Shown here in pieces: positions 43,818 to 51,437 of a stretch of DNA of 64,000 nucleotides. The notes beneath the pieces were generated by a model. That model was not told the DNA's origin. It searched no databases and saw nothing but the letters and a program-made list of their open reading frames with translations. The translations under genes were made by a program, and so were the position numbers. Source of the DNA: Pseudomonas putida (GTDB lineage Bacteria > Pseudomonadota > Gammaproteobacteria > Pseudomonadales > Pseudomonadaceae); assembly GCF_028682475.1 (NCBI RefSeq), contig NZ_JANHLE010000014.1, forward strand, positions 62,001-126,000. The letters run 5' to 3'. The stretch's first letter is position 1. Every line of letters starts with the position of its first letter.

Positions 43818-44945
43818 TTACTGAGGGGAAACTTCGGTTTTAGGTTTGCCGAAATGCCATTCGTAGACCACGAATTTGAAGTCTTTCAGGTCGCCCTTGG
43901 CGTCGTACGACAGGTCACCAGTCGGGGTCTTGAAGGTACCGGCGTGGATGGCTGCAGCCACCTTCTCGGTGTCTTCGGACTTGGCCGCTTTGATGCCTTC
44001 GGCGATCAGCTCGACAGCGGAGTACGCCGGGAACACGAACGGGCCGCTAGGGTCTTTGCCGTCAGCCTTGATGGCGTCAACGATTGCCTTGTTCGCAGGA
44101 TCGGCATCGAAAGACTTAGGCAGGGTGACCAGCAGGCCTTCGGAGGCGTTCTGGGCGATCTGCGAGATGGAGTCGTTACCGACACCTTCCGGGCCCATGA
44201 ACTTGGCTTTCAGGCCTTTTTCCTGGGCTTGGCGCAGGATCAGGCCCAGCTCTGGGTGGTAGCCGCCGTAGTAGACGAAGTCGACGTTGGCTTGCTTGAG
44301 CTTCTGGATGATCGAGGAGAAGTCCTTGTCACCGGCGTTCAGGCCTTCGAAGACGGCAACATTGGTGCCTTTGCCTTCCAGGGTCTTCTTGACCGCGGTG
44401 GCGATGCCTTCACCGTATTGCTGTTTGTCGTGCAGCACAGCAACCACTTTCGGTTTGACGTGGTCGGCGATGTAGTTGCCGGCGGCCGGGCCCTGGGCGC
44501 TGTCCAGACCGATGGTGCGGAAGATCAGTTTGTAGTTACGGGCGGTGATGTCCGGGCTGGTGGCAGCCGGGGTGATCATGATCACGCCTTCGTCTTCATA
44601 GATGTCGGAGGCGGGCTGGGTGGAGCTGGAGCACAGGTGGCCGATCACGTATTTAACGCCATCGTTGACCACTTTGTTGGCTACGGCGACGGCCTGTTTA
44701 GGGTCGCAGGCATCGTCGTATTCCTTGGCTTCAAGCATCTTGCCATCGACGCCGCCCTTGGCGTTGATGTCTTTGATGGCCTGTTTTGCACCGACGAACT
44801 GCATGTCGCCGTATTGAGTAACCGGGCCGGTTTTCGGGCCGGCGATGCCGATCTTGATGGTATCGGCTGCAAACGAATGGCTGGCAACCCCGGCCAGTAC
44901 CATTGCGGCAAACAGCTTGGAAATCTGCTTAGTAGCCTTACTCAT
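43818..44945 (-). CDS. braC: Branched-chain amino-acid-binding protein BraC/LivK
   Basis: A 375-residue periplasmic binding protein (signal peptide 1-26, cleavage after SFA). The type I fold shows IKIGIAGPKTGPVTQYGDMQFVGAKQAIKDIN and the Leu/Ile/Val-binding stretches. The cysteine pair in YDDACDPKQA and GHLCSSSTQP makes the family disulfide. It is the first gene of the operon and feeds BraDEFG. A palindromic operator candidate overlaps a possible -10 region about 80-100 bases upstream. Confidence 0.95.
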   Translation of the reverse strand: MSKATKQISKLFAAMVLAGVASHSFAADTIKIGIAGPKTGPVTQYGDMQFVGAKQAIKDINAKGGVDGKMLEAKEYDDACDPKQAVAVANKVVNDGVKYVIGHLCSSSTQPASDIYEDEGVIMITPAATSPDITARNYKLIFRTIGLDSAQGPAAGNYIADHVKPKVVAVLHDKQQYGEGIATAVKKTLEGKGTNVAVFEGLNAGDKDFSSIIQKLKQANVDFVYYGGYHPELGLILRQAQEKGLKAKFMGPEGVGNDSISQIAQNASEGLLVTLPKSFDADPANKAIVDAIKADGKDPSGPFVFPAYSAVELIAEGIKAAKSEDTEKVAAAIHAGTFKTPTGDLSYDAKGDLKDFKFVVYEWHFGKPKTEVSPQ

Positions 44946-45027
44946 AGTGCTCCACTCATTCTGTTGTAATTTTTATAGTCCTGCGGCCAGCGCTTGAGGA
45001 CCGGAGTGCTCCGATTTTGCCCTGGCA

Positions 45028-45043
45028 ACTGTACCGGTACAGT
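45028..45043. promoter_or_regulatory. Perfect 16-base palindrome upstream of braC
   Basis: ACTGTACCGGTACAGT is a perfect palindrome about 85-100 bases upstream of braC. On the minus strand it overlaps TACACT, a possible -10 element. The regulator is unknown. Confidence 0.45.
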
Positions 45044-45266
45044 GTAGAGCGCTGCTTCGTCGCTTGAAAAGCAGGCCCGCTGGGGCAAATTCGGCGCGTG
45101 TCGCTTAATTGACAGAAACTTACAAGAAAGCGGCTTGGTCTTGCCCTGATTCCCGTGGCAATCCTTCGCTTTCAAGTCCTTTTCGATCAATTACTTATTT
45201 GAAACCGGGTTTTTCTGCAAAAATACCGACCTCTTACAGTAGTCGAATTATTTCTGGCAGGAACCC
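45044..45266. other. Rest of the braC/DUF2288 divergent intergenic region
   Basis: About 220 bases between the divergent genes, without a credible ORF. It should hold the DUF2288 promoter on the plus strand and the outer braC regulatory region. No further repeat or strong promoter match was seen. Confidence 0.4.
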
Positions 45267-45572
45267 ATGACTGATCAACCAAGCACCCTCTATGCCAAAC
45301 TGCTCGGCGAGACCGCAGTAATCGAGTGGAAAGCCCTGGAGCGTTTTTGGGCCAAAGGTGACCTGATTTGGGTCGACGCGAGTCTGGACCTGATCGAAGT
45401 GGCCCAGGCAATGGCCGAGAACCGCAGTGAAACCTTCGCTGCATGGCGCAATGCTGGCACTGTTGGCCCGCTGTCTGCCGGGCAGGCGCTAGACCTTCAG
45501 AGCCGCGATCCAGAGATCTGGGCGGTGGTGGTTTCGCCGTTTATTGTGATTCAGGAAAAGAAACCAGCCTGA
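45267..45572 (+). CDS. DUF2288 family protein
   Basis: A 101-residue cytoplasmic protein matching DUF2288 in size and in the LLGETAVIEWKALERFWAKGDLIWVDASLDLIEVAQAMA pattern. No known catalytic motif is present and function is unknown. The ATG has a weak GGCAGGA site. It is divergent from braC and convergent with the FtsZ-like gene, with a REP pair in the gap. Confidence 0.88.
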   Translation: MTDQPSTLYAKLLGETAVIEWKALERFWAKGDLIWVDASLDLIEVAQAMAENRSETFAAWRNAGTVGPLSAGQALDLQSRDPEIWAVVVSPFIVIQEKKPA

Positions 45573-45687
45573 GCGCGCCCCAGATTGGTGCGCGAAAACA
45601 AGCAGCGAGGAGATTTTGGTGCGCGGGGCTGTTCAGCGAGGGTGGCTGTTGGTAACAGTTGAGTGTGCTTAACGTTAACGGTAACAG

Positions 45688-45746
45688 ATCGCGGGGCAAG
45701 CCCGCTCCCACAGGCTGACCCTGTGGGAGCGGGCTTGCCCCGCGAT
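45688..45746. repeat. REP pair beside the FtsZ-like gene
   Basis: ATCGCGGGGCAAGCCCGCTCCCACAG and its inverse are separated by about 8 bases. It lies 9 bases past the stop codon of the FtsZ-like gene, between convergent genes. Confidence 0.92.
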
Positions 45747-45754
45747 GCTTCTAA

Positions 45755-47938
45755 TCAGTAATCCACCTTCCCAGTATGACTGTTCAGCGAAATCACCCGG
45801 GTCTTGCCGATCCGGTGACGGAAGATTTCGCGCAGGTATTTCACTGCCTTCTTCACGCACTCGCGCGACAGGCGAATGTCGTTGATCGAGACGAACTTGC
45901 TCTTGTCGTTGATCAGTTCACGGTACTTCTTCTCGTACATCGGCTTGATCGCATACCAGTTGGTATCGAGGATTTTTGCCGGGTTTTCGAATTCATTGAG
46001 CAAATCATCGATGCGTTCTTCATCGAAGGTATCGCTGGTGATGAATTCGAGAATGGCGTTGTCCAGGGTGTCGTCGAAGCGGTACGGGTTGCGCGCAAAG
46101 CAGCGTTTGATGAAGGCCACGATCAAGGTCAGGAAGTCGTCCGACAGGCACGGGCTCTTGGCGATCAGGGTGGTCAGCGACAGGTTTGCCGACGCGCCGA
46201 TTACCAGGGCATAGCGCTTGAGAGTGGTGTTGGGGAACAGGCTGTTGAGGTGGGTTTTGAGCCGGTTCAGGTCCATGTACGACAGCTTGTAGTCCTTGGG
46301 CAGGGACACGATCGACACCACCGACGAACAATTCTTGAAGAAATGCAGGTCGTGCAGGGCCGCCGCGTCATAACCGGAGGCCTTGTACTGTTCCAGCGCC
46401 GCGCGATAGCGCTTGGATTCGATCGGCAACAGGCTGATGCCCTCGATCGCCTGGGTCACCTTGTTGAAGTGCGGCAGGTCGATGGAGCGGAAGAACAGGT
46501 CGTCGATGTTCAGACGCGGCTGGTCCTTCTCGAACACTTTGAATTTATCCGAATTCGGTGACGGCTGTTCCGGTACCACGGACTCTGCGTAGGCAATGGC
46601 CACGGGGCCGGCCAGGCTCATGAACAGGTCGTTGGCATCCAGGCGAATGGTTTCGCCGATGTCGATGCCGGCGCGGCGGAAATAGTTCTGGTCGTAGTCG
46701 GTGGTCACCGCCTGGGCGGTCAAAATGTTGAAGATCTGCTGGGAGATGTACTGGTTGGCGTGCTTTTCCATGGCATTGACATCAATGTTCTGGATGTTGC
46801 CGTCATCATTCTCTTCGGCGTAACGCATGATGTCGTTGGAAATCAGCATCATCGCGTTCCAGGGGCGGATGCGCCCCATGACGCTGGCTTCGCTGCTGTC
46901 TTCATTGTCGAAGTTATAGGAGAAGTCCCATTCTTCCGACAGGTACTTGCACAGCAGGCGCCCGGCGTTGATGTGCAAGGCCTCGGACATTTCGCTGCGG
47001 TGATCGGAAATGTTCGGCAGCACGCAGATGCCGCTGGTGAAGATCGGTTCGAAGACGAACGAGTGCCCGCTCTTGCCGTCGTTTTCGTCGGCCGGCTTGG
47101 TGTCAAAGGTCTTGTTCATGTACGAGTACTGCTGGGCCAGGCCGAACTCCGAGGCCATGCCCGAACCGGTACCACCACCGGCGCTGAAGATGTAGAAGTA
47201 CAGCCGCGACTGATTGGCCTTGATCCCGCAGGAGTCGATCAGGTACGAGTGGATCAGCTTCCAGTCGGCGCTGGAAAAACGATGAGTTTCCTTGTTGAGG
47301 ATGATCTTGGCCAGGTACTGGCCGAGGATCGGCGCGTTACCGGCGCCGCCGGCATGGACTTCCGAGAGATCCATGATCTTCATTTTGCTGTAGTCGCGAA
47401 TGAAGCCGCTTTTTTCACCCTTGCGCGAGAAGCGGATACGGCCGGCAATGTCCTTGTCCAGGTCGCCCAGCATCACCAGCGGCTCAACCAGGAACACCGG
47501 CTTGCTGCCCTTGTTCTGCACCAGGCGCAGGTTGTTGCGGATCCAGCGGGCCGGGCTGTAGGTGGGCTCGTTGCCGGGCCGGTCTTCGTTGTTGAATTCG
47601 TTGAGGTAGAAGGTGCGGGCGTTGTATACAAGTTCGGCGACATCGAGGGCGATGTTCGAGCCGCAACGGCCCAGGCCAATCAGGCAGACCGACGGGAATT
47701 GCTGATCCAGGCGCAGCTGGCTGTCGTCTTCGACGTGGACGCTCGGTGGAAACACCAGATCGCGCAGGCCGTCGAGGTTGTCGAGGATGCGTTGGATGTC
47801 GGGCTCGGTGAAATACAGGTACTGCTGCGGGTTAAGTGCTCGCGGGCTGTAGAATTCTCTGGGCCCTGGAGCGCTGAACGCGGGAGTGGGTGAGGTCAGC
47901 TCGGAAACCGCGTTGGCAGAAGTAGTCTTGGAGGTCAT
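45755..47938 (-). CDS. Tubulin/FtsZ-superfamily GTPase-like protein
   Basis: A 727-residue protein, nearly twice FtsZ length. Superfamily landmarks are all visible: T1-like GLGRCGSN (88-95), T3-like GAGNAPILG (198-206), the tubulin signature T4 loop GGGTGSG (254-260) and a T7-like LDAND (433-437) that keeps the two aspartates of the FtsZ NxDxxD motif while the Asn is Arg432. The N-terminal 75 residues and about 280 C-terminal residues are extra; the tail has no FtsZ-type C-terminal peptide. No membrane segment is seen. It is monocistronic, ending at a REP pair. It may belong to the FtsZ-like families described by Makarova and Koonin (FtsZl), but membership was not tested. Polymerisation and role are unknown. 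Confidence 0.85.
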   Translation of the reverse strand: MTSKTTSANAVSELTSPTPAFSAPGPREFYSPRALNPQQYLYFTEPDIQRILDNLDGLRDLVFPPSVHVEDDSQLRLDQQFPSVCLIGLGRCGSNIALDVAELVYNARTFYLNEFNNEDRPGNEPTYSPARWIRNNLRLVQNKGSKPVFLVEPLVMLGDLDKDIAGRIRFSRKGEKSGFIRDYSKMKIMDLSEVHAGGAGNAPILGQYLAKIILNKETHRFSSADWKLIHSYLIDSCGIKANQSRLYFYIFSAGGGTGSGMASEFGLAQQYSYMNKTFDTKPADENDGKSGHSFVFEPIFTSGICVLPNISDHRSEMSEALHINAGRLLCKYLSEEWDFSYNFDNEDSSEASVMGRIRPWNAMMLISNDIMRYAEENDDGNIQNIDVNAMEKHANQYISQQIFNILTAQAVTTDYDQNYFRRAGIDIGETIRLDANDLFMSLAGPVAIAYAESVVPEQPSPNSDKFKVFEKDQPRLNIDDLFFRSIDLPHFNKVTQAIEGISLLPIESKRYRAALEQYKASGYDAAALHDLHFFKNCSSVVSIVSLPKDYKLSYMDLNRLKTHLNSLFPNTTLKRYALVIGASANLSLTTLIAKSPCLSDDFLTLIVAFIKRCFARNPYRFDDTLDNAILEFITSDTFDEERIDDLLNEFENPAKILDTNWYAIKPMYEKKYRELINDKSKFVSINDIRLSRECVKKAVKYLREIFRHRIGKTRVISLNSHTGKVDY

Positions 47939-48137
47939 TTTGCGCCATTTGCCTGGGGGTGGGTGGCTGTTCTAGTAGATATCATAGAGCCATCACTGGA
48001 TAAGTTTCGCGACTGTATCAGTGCGCATTTGGCGTGAGCGATAGGGGTCTGCCCTAGTGCTCTAGGAGTTTTCCTTGCCACGCCTGCAAACTGAATCGTC
48101 CAATCTTTCAACTTCTTTAATCTGCCTGGAGCTGTTC

Positions 48138-49025
48138 ATGAGCACTGCACGTCCTTCATTGGGGTTTGCCGGAATCGGTCTGATGGGATTGCCGATGTGT
48201 CGGCGCTTGTTGGCAGCGGGGTATCCGTTGACTGTCTGGAACCGTTCGCCGGACAAGTGTGCCGCGCTGGTCGAGGCGGGCGCGCGTCAGGTAGAGACGC
48301 CGGCTGAGCTGTGTCAGGCGGCTGATCTGGTGCTCTTGTGCCTGGCCGATACGGCGGTGGTGCGGGACGTGGTGTTTGGGCCCGAAGGCGTGGCCAGTGG
48401 CGCCAAGGCCGGGCAGCTACTGGTGGATTTTTCCAGCCTGGAGCCGACTGCAACCCGGGAGATGGCTGCCGAATTGGCCGCGCTCAGTGGCATGAGCTGG
48501 CTCGATGCGCCGGTGTCAGGTGGCACGCCAGGGGCCGAGGCCGGCAGTCTGGCGATCATGGTCGGTGGAGATGCGGTAGACCTTGAGCGCGTGCGCCCGG
48601 TGTTGCTGACCCTGGGCCAACGGGTTACCCATATGGGGCCGGTGGGGGCGGGTCAGGTGACCAAGGCCTGCAACCAGATGATCGTGGCCTGCAACGCCCT
48701 GGTGATTGCCGAGGTGGTAGCGCTCGCCGAGCAGTCCGGTGTCGATGCCAGCCTTATTGCTGAAGCCCTGGCCGGTGGCTTTGCCGATTCCAGGCCGTTG
48801 CAGATTCTGGCACCGCAAATGGCGCAGAGCTGCTTCGAGCCGGTCAAATGGCATGTGCGGACCTTGCTCAAGGATCTGGATACGGCGGTGAAATTCTCGC
48901 GCGAGCAGGGCTCGGCAACGCCGGTCAGTGGCCTGGCCGCACAACTGATGCGCCTGCACGCAAGCCAGGGCTATCTGCAAAAAGATCCGGCGACACTGAT
49001 TGATCTGTACCGGCGTAAGGATTGA
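48138..49025 (+). CDS. Beta-hydroxyacid dehydrogenase (GarR/MmsB-like)
   Basis: A 295-residue NAD-dependent dehydrogenase of the 6-phosphogluconate-dehydrogenase-like family. The Rossmann loop is GFAGIGLMGLPMCRRLLAAGY. The substrate signature DAPVSGGTPGAEAGSL and the catalytic lysine in GAGQVTKACNQMIV are present. Typical substrates are tartronate semialdehyde or 3-hydroxyisobutyrate; the sequence does not choose between them. The ATG follows a GGAGC site. The last 101 bases overlap the convergent MHYT gene. Confidence 0.88.
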   Translation: MSTARPSLGFAGIGLMGLPMCRRLLAAGYPLTVWNRSPDKCAALVEAGARQVETPAELCQAADLVLLCLADTAVVRDVVFGPEGVASGAKAGQLLVDFSSLEPTATREMAAELAALSGMSWLDAPVSGGTPGAEAGSLAIMVGGDAVDLERVRPVLLTLGQRVTHMGPVGAGQVTKACNQMIVACNALVIAEVVALAEQSGVDASLIAEALAGGFADSRPLQILAPQMAQSCFEPVKWHVRTLLKDLDTAVKFSREQGSATPVSGLAAQLMRLHASQGYLQKDPATLIDLYRRKD

Positions 49026-51201
49026 AGCTGACCCGCGACGACTCGTCGCGCTGGTCAAGCCGGTTGAGGACGGTGCGCAGCTCACCCATGGGCACGGCGC
49101 GGCTAAGCAGATAGCCCTGGACGAAGTCGCAACCCTGCTGCGCGAGGAACTGATACTGCTCGATGGCTTCCACGCCTTCAGTGATCACCTGCAGGTGCAG
49201 GGTGTGGGCCATGACGATGATTGCCTGGACAATCTCCATGTCCTGTCGGCTGCGTGGCACATCCTGAATGAAGGAACGATCAATCTTCAGGGTGTCCAGC
49301 GGCAGACGTTTGAGATAGGCCAATGATGAGTAGCCAGTGCCGAAGTCATCGATCGACAACGAGACGCCCAGGGCACGAATATCCTTGAGCAGGGCGATGG
49401 TGCTGTGAATGTTGCCCATCAGCGCGTTTTCGGTGACTTCCAGTTCCAGCTGGCGGGCTGAGAGGCCTGCCTGCTGCAGGGCGTCCTCGACGTCTCTGGC
49501 CAGTTCTTCGCGGCCAAGGGTCAAGGCTGAGCAATTGACCGTGACTTTCAATCTGCCATAACCATGACGATTGAGTTGCGCCAGGTCTTCACAGGCATGA
49601 CGTAGCACCCACAGGTCAAGGTCGGCGATCAGGCCGTTGGCTTCGGCGATGCCGATGAAACGCTCCGGGCTGAGCAGGCCATGCTGTGGATGTTGCCAGC
49701 GCACCAGGGCTTCAAGCTTGGCCACCTGACCGGTATGCAGGTCGAAAATCGGCTGATAGTGAATGCGCAGCCCGCGCTCTTCGAACAGGGCGATGCGCAG
49801 CTCTTCTTCCAGTTGCAGTTCCAGCGTGGCGCGGGTCTTGAGGCTGCTGTTGAAGAAATTCAGGCTGTTGCGTCCACAGCCTTTGGACTGATACAGCGCC
49901 AGGTCGGCATTCTTGAGCAGTTCATCAGCGCTGCGGCCGTCGTCGGGGAAGATGCTGATACCAATGCTGGTGGTCATGACCATGCGCCGTCCGGCCAGGT
50001 CGATCGGCTCTTTCATCTTGTGCATGATGCGCTGGGCGAGTTGCCGGGCCTCTTCGCGGTTGCTCAAGGCGATCAGGATGCAGAACTCGTCACCACCAAA
50101 GCGGGCCACCACGTCCTGACTGCGGGTCGCCGCCTTGATATAGCCGGCAATGACTTTGAGCAGTTCATCGCCGGCATCGTGACCAAGGCTGTCGTTGATC
50201 CGTTTGAAATGGTCGATATCGAGGAACATCACCGCCAGCAAGCCTTCATTGGTGGTCTGCTCCGCAAGGCGTTCGGCAAACACCTGATTGAAGCCGCGAC
50301 GGTTGATCAGGTTGGTCAGAGCGTCGTAATGAGCGGCTTGCTGCAACGACACCCGCGCCTGATCCAGCTGGCTGAGCAGAACATTGACCCGGCGCAGGTC
50401 GTGCTCCTTGCTTTGCAGCTTCTGGTCGGAGAGGGCGGCACTGATACTGCTGGCGCTGACCAGCAGGGTGATGAAGGCGATTGTCAGGCCCAGCTGCAGG
50501 TTATTATCGGCGCCAGGCAGAACCACGACTGCGTCGCTGGGGATGATCAGGGTCATGCCCGCCATGCCGGTGAAATGGGTGGCGAAAATGCCGCCGGCCA
50601 TCAACAGGCTGGCCGCGTACTTGAGCAACTGATGAAGGGTGCCGCTGCCATAGCGAAAGTAGCGGGCCAGCAACAGGGCCAGTAGGCTGGTGATGATGGC
50701 CACTGCAATCGAGGCGGCGAATAGGTCCGGACGATAGAATTGTTCGGCGTTGGAGCGCATCGCCGACATGCCGATGTAATGCATCGCCGCGATACCCAGA
50801 CCGATGCAGATGGCCGCCTGGAGGAAATGGCGGACACGCAGGTCACTGCGGCCCAGGGTGTTCATCGCCAGCCAGCCGGCCAGCAGCATGACGATCAACG
50901 ACAAGCCGGTCAGGGCGAAGTCGTAGTGCACCTCAATGGGCGCCTGGAAGGCCAGCATGCTGATGAAATTCAGAGCCCAGACACCACTGGCCAGGCAGCA
51001 GGCGCCGAGCAGGCGCCATTGGCGCTGGGCAATGGGTTGTTCTACATGGTTCAGGCGTTCAGCCATGCTCAAGGTGGCGAAGCTGCCTGCGCCAGCGACC
51101 AGAAAGGCAAGTACGACCAGGTAAGGGTTGTACTGGCACTCAAGAATCATCTGTCCGCTTGCCGGAAGATCGACGAGCATCTGTAGCCCCAGCCACTCCA
51201 T
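48925..51201 (-). CDS. MHYT-GGDEF-EAL membrane cyclic-di-GMP protein (MucR-like)
   Basis: A 758-residue inner-membrane protein. An N-terminal seven-helix MHYT sensor (residues 25-255) shows repeated H-[YF]-x-G-M units (MHYIGMSAM, THFTGMAGM). A GGDEF domain follows with intact GGDEF (369-373) and an upstream RxxD I-site (RSQD, 360-363), then an EAL domain with EALVRW (497-502), so both synthesis and hydrolysis of c-di-GMP look possible. This is the architecture of P. aeruginosa MucR, which controls alginate. The last 101 bases overlap the convergent dehydrogenase gene. MHYT is thought to sense O2, CO or NO via copper. Confidence 0.92.
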   Translation of the reverse strand: MEWLGLQMLVDLPASGQMILECQYNPYLVVLAFLVAGAGSFATLSMAERLNHVEQPIAQRQWRLLGACCLASGVWALNFISMLAFQAPIEVHYDFALTGLSLIVMLLAGWLAMNTLGRSDLRVRHFLQAAICIGLGIAAMHYIGMSAMRSNAEQFYRPDLFAASIAVAIITSLLALLLARYFRYGSGTLHQLLKYAASLLMAGGIFATHFTGMAGMTLIIPSDAVVVLPGADNNLQLGLTIAFITLLVSASSISAALSDQKLQSKEHDLRRVNVLLSQLDQARVSLQQAAHYDALTNLINRRGFNQVFAERLAEQTTNEGLLAVMFLDIDHFKRINDSLGHDAGDELLKVIAGYIKAATRSQDVVARFGGDEFCILIALSNREEARQLAQRIMHKMKEPIDLAGRRMVMTTSIGISIFPDDGRSADELLKNADLALYQSKGCGRNSLNFFNSSLKTRATLELQLEEELRIALFEERGLRIHYQPIFDLHTGQVAKLEALVRWQHPQHGLLSPERFIGIAEANGLIADLDLWVLRHACEDLAQLNRHGYGRLKVTVNCSALTLGREELARDVEDALQQAGLSARQLELEVTENALMGNIHSTIALLKDIRALGVSLSIDDFGTGYSSLAYLKRLPLDTLKIDRSFIQDVPRSRQDMEIVQAIIVMAHTLHLQVITEGVEAIEQYQFLAQQGCDFVQGYLLSRAVPMGELRTVLNRLDQRDESSRVSFNPYAGTDQSVSPDLFADSPGLRAGASVVRPGH

Positions 51202-51356
51202 AGCCTGCCTCTTCGTCGAGTTTTCACTCGTCCCCCAAAAGCCTGTCTGGAGACTCTTGTGCTGGAGTATAGGAAGAGGGCATTAACCCAGGCGGATTAA
51301 TGGCACTTTGACTGCTACGATTTGGGTATTAGGGTAATAGCGCAACGTTCTAAAGC

Positions 51357-51423
51357 ATCGCGGGGCAAGCCCGCTCCCACCAGGATTACAACAATCACTG
51401 TGGGAGCGGGCTTGCCCCGCGAT
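51357..51423. repeat. REP pair between rapA and the MHYT gene
   Basis: ATCGCGGGGCAAGCCCGCTCCCACCAG and its inverse are separated by about 15 bases. Both neighbours are on the minus strand (upstream of the MHYT gene, downstream of rapA). Confidence 0.92.
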
Positions 51424-51437
51424 GAACTGGACCGGAT

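Noticed and set aside
45028-45043. Possible LexA (SOS) box upstream of braC
   Set aside because: CTG...CAG arms are present but the total length is 14 instead of 16 bases, and the neighbouring gene has no SOS role.
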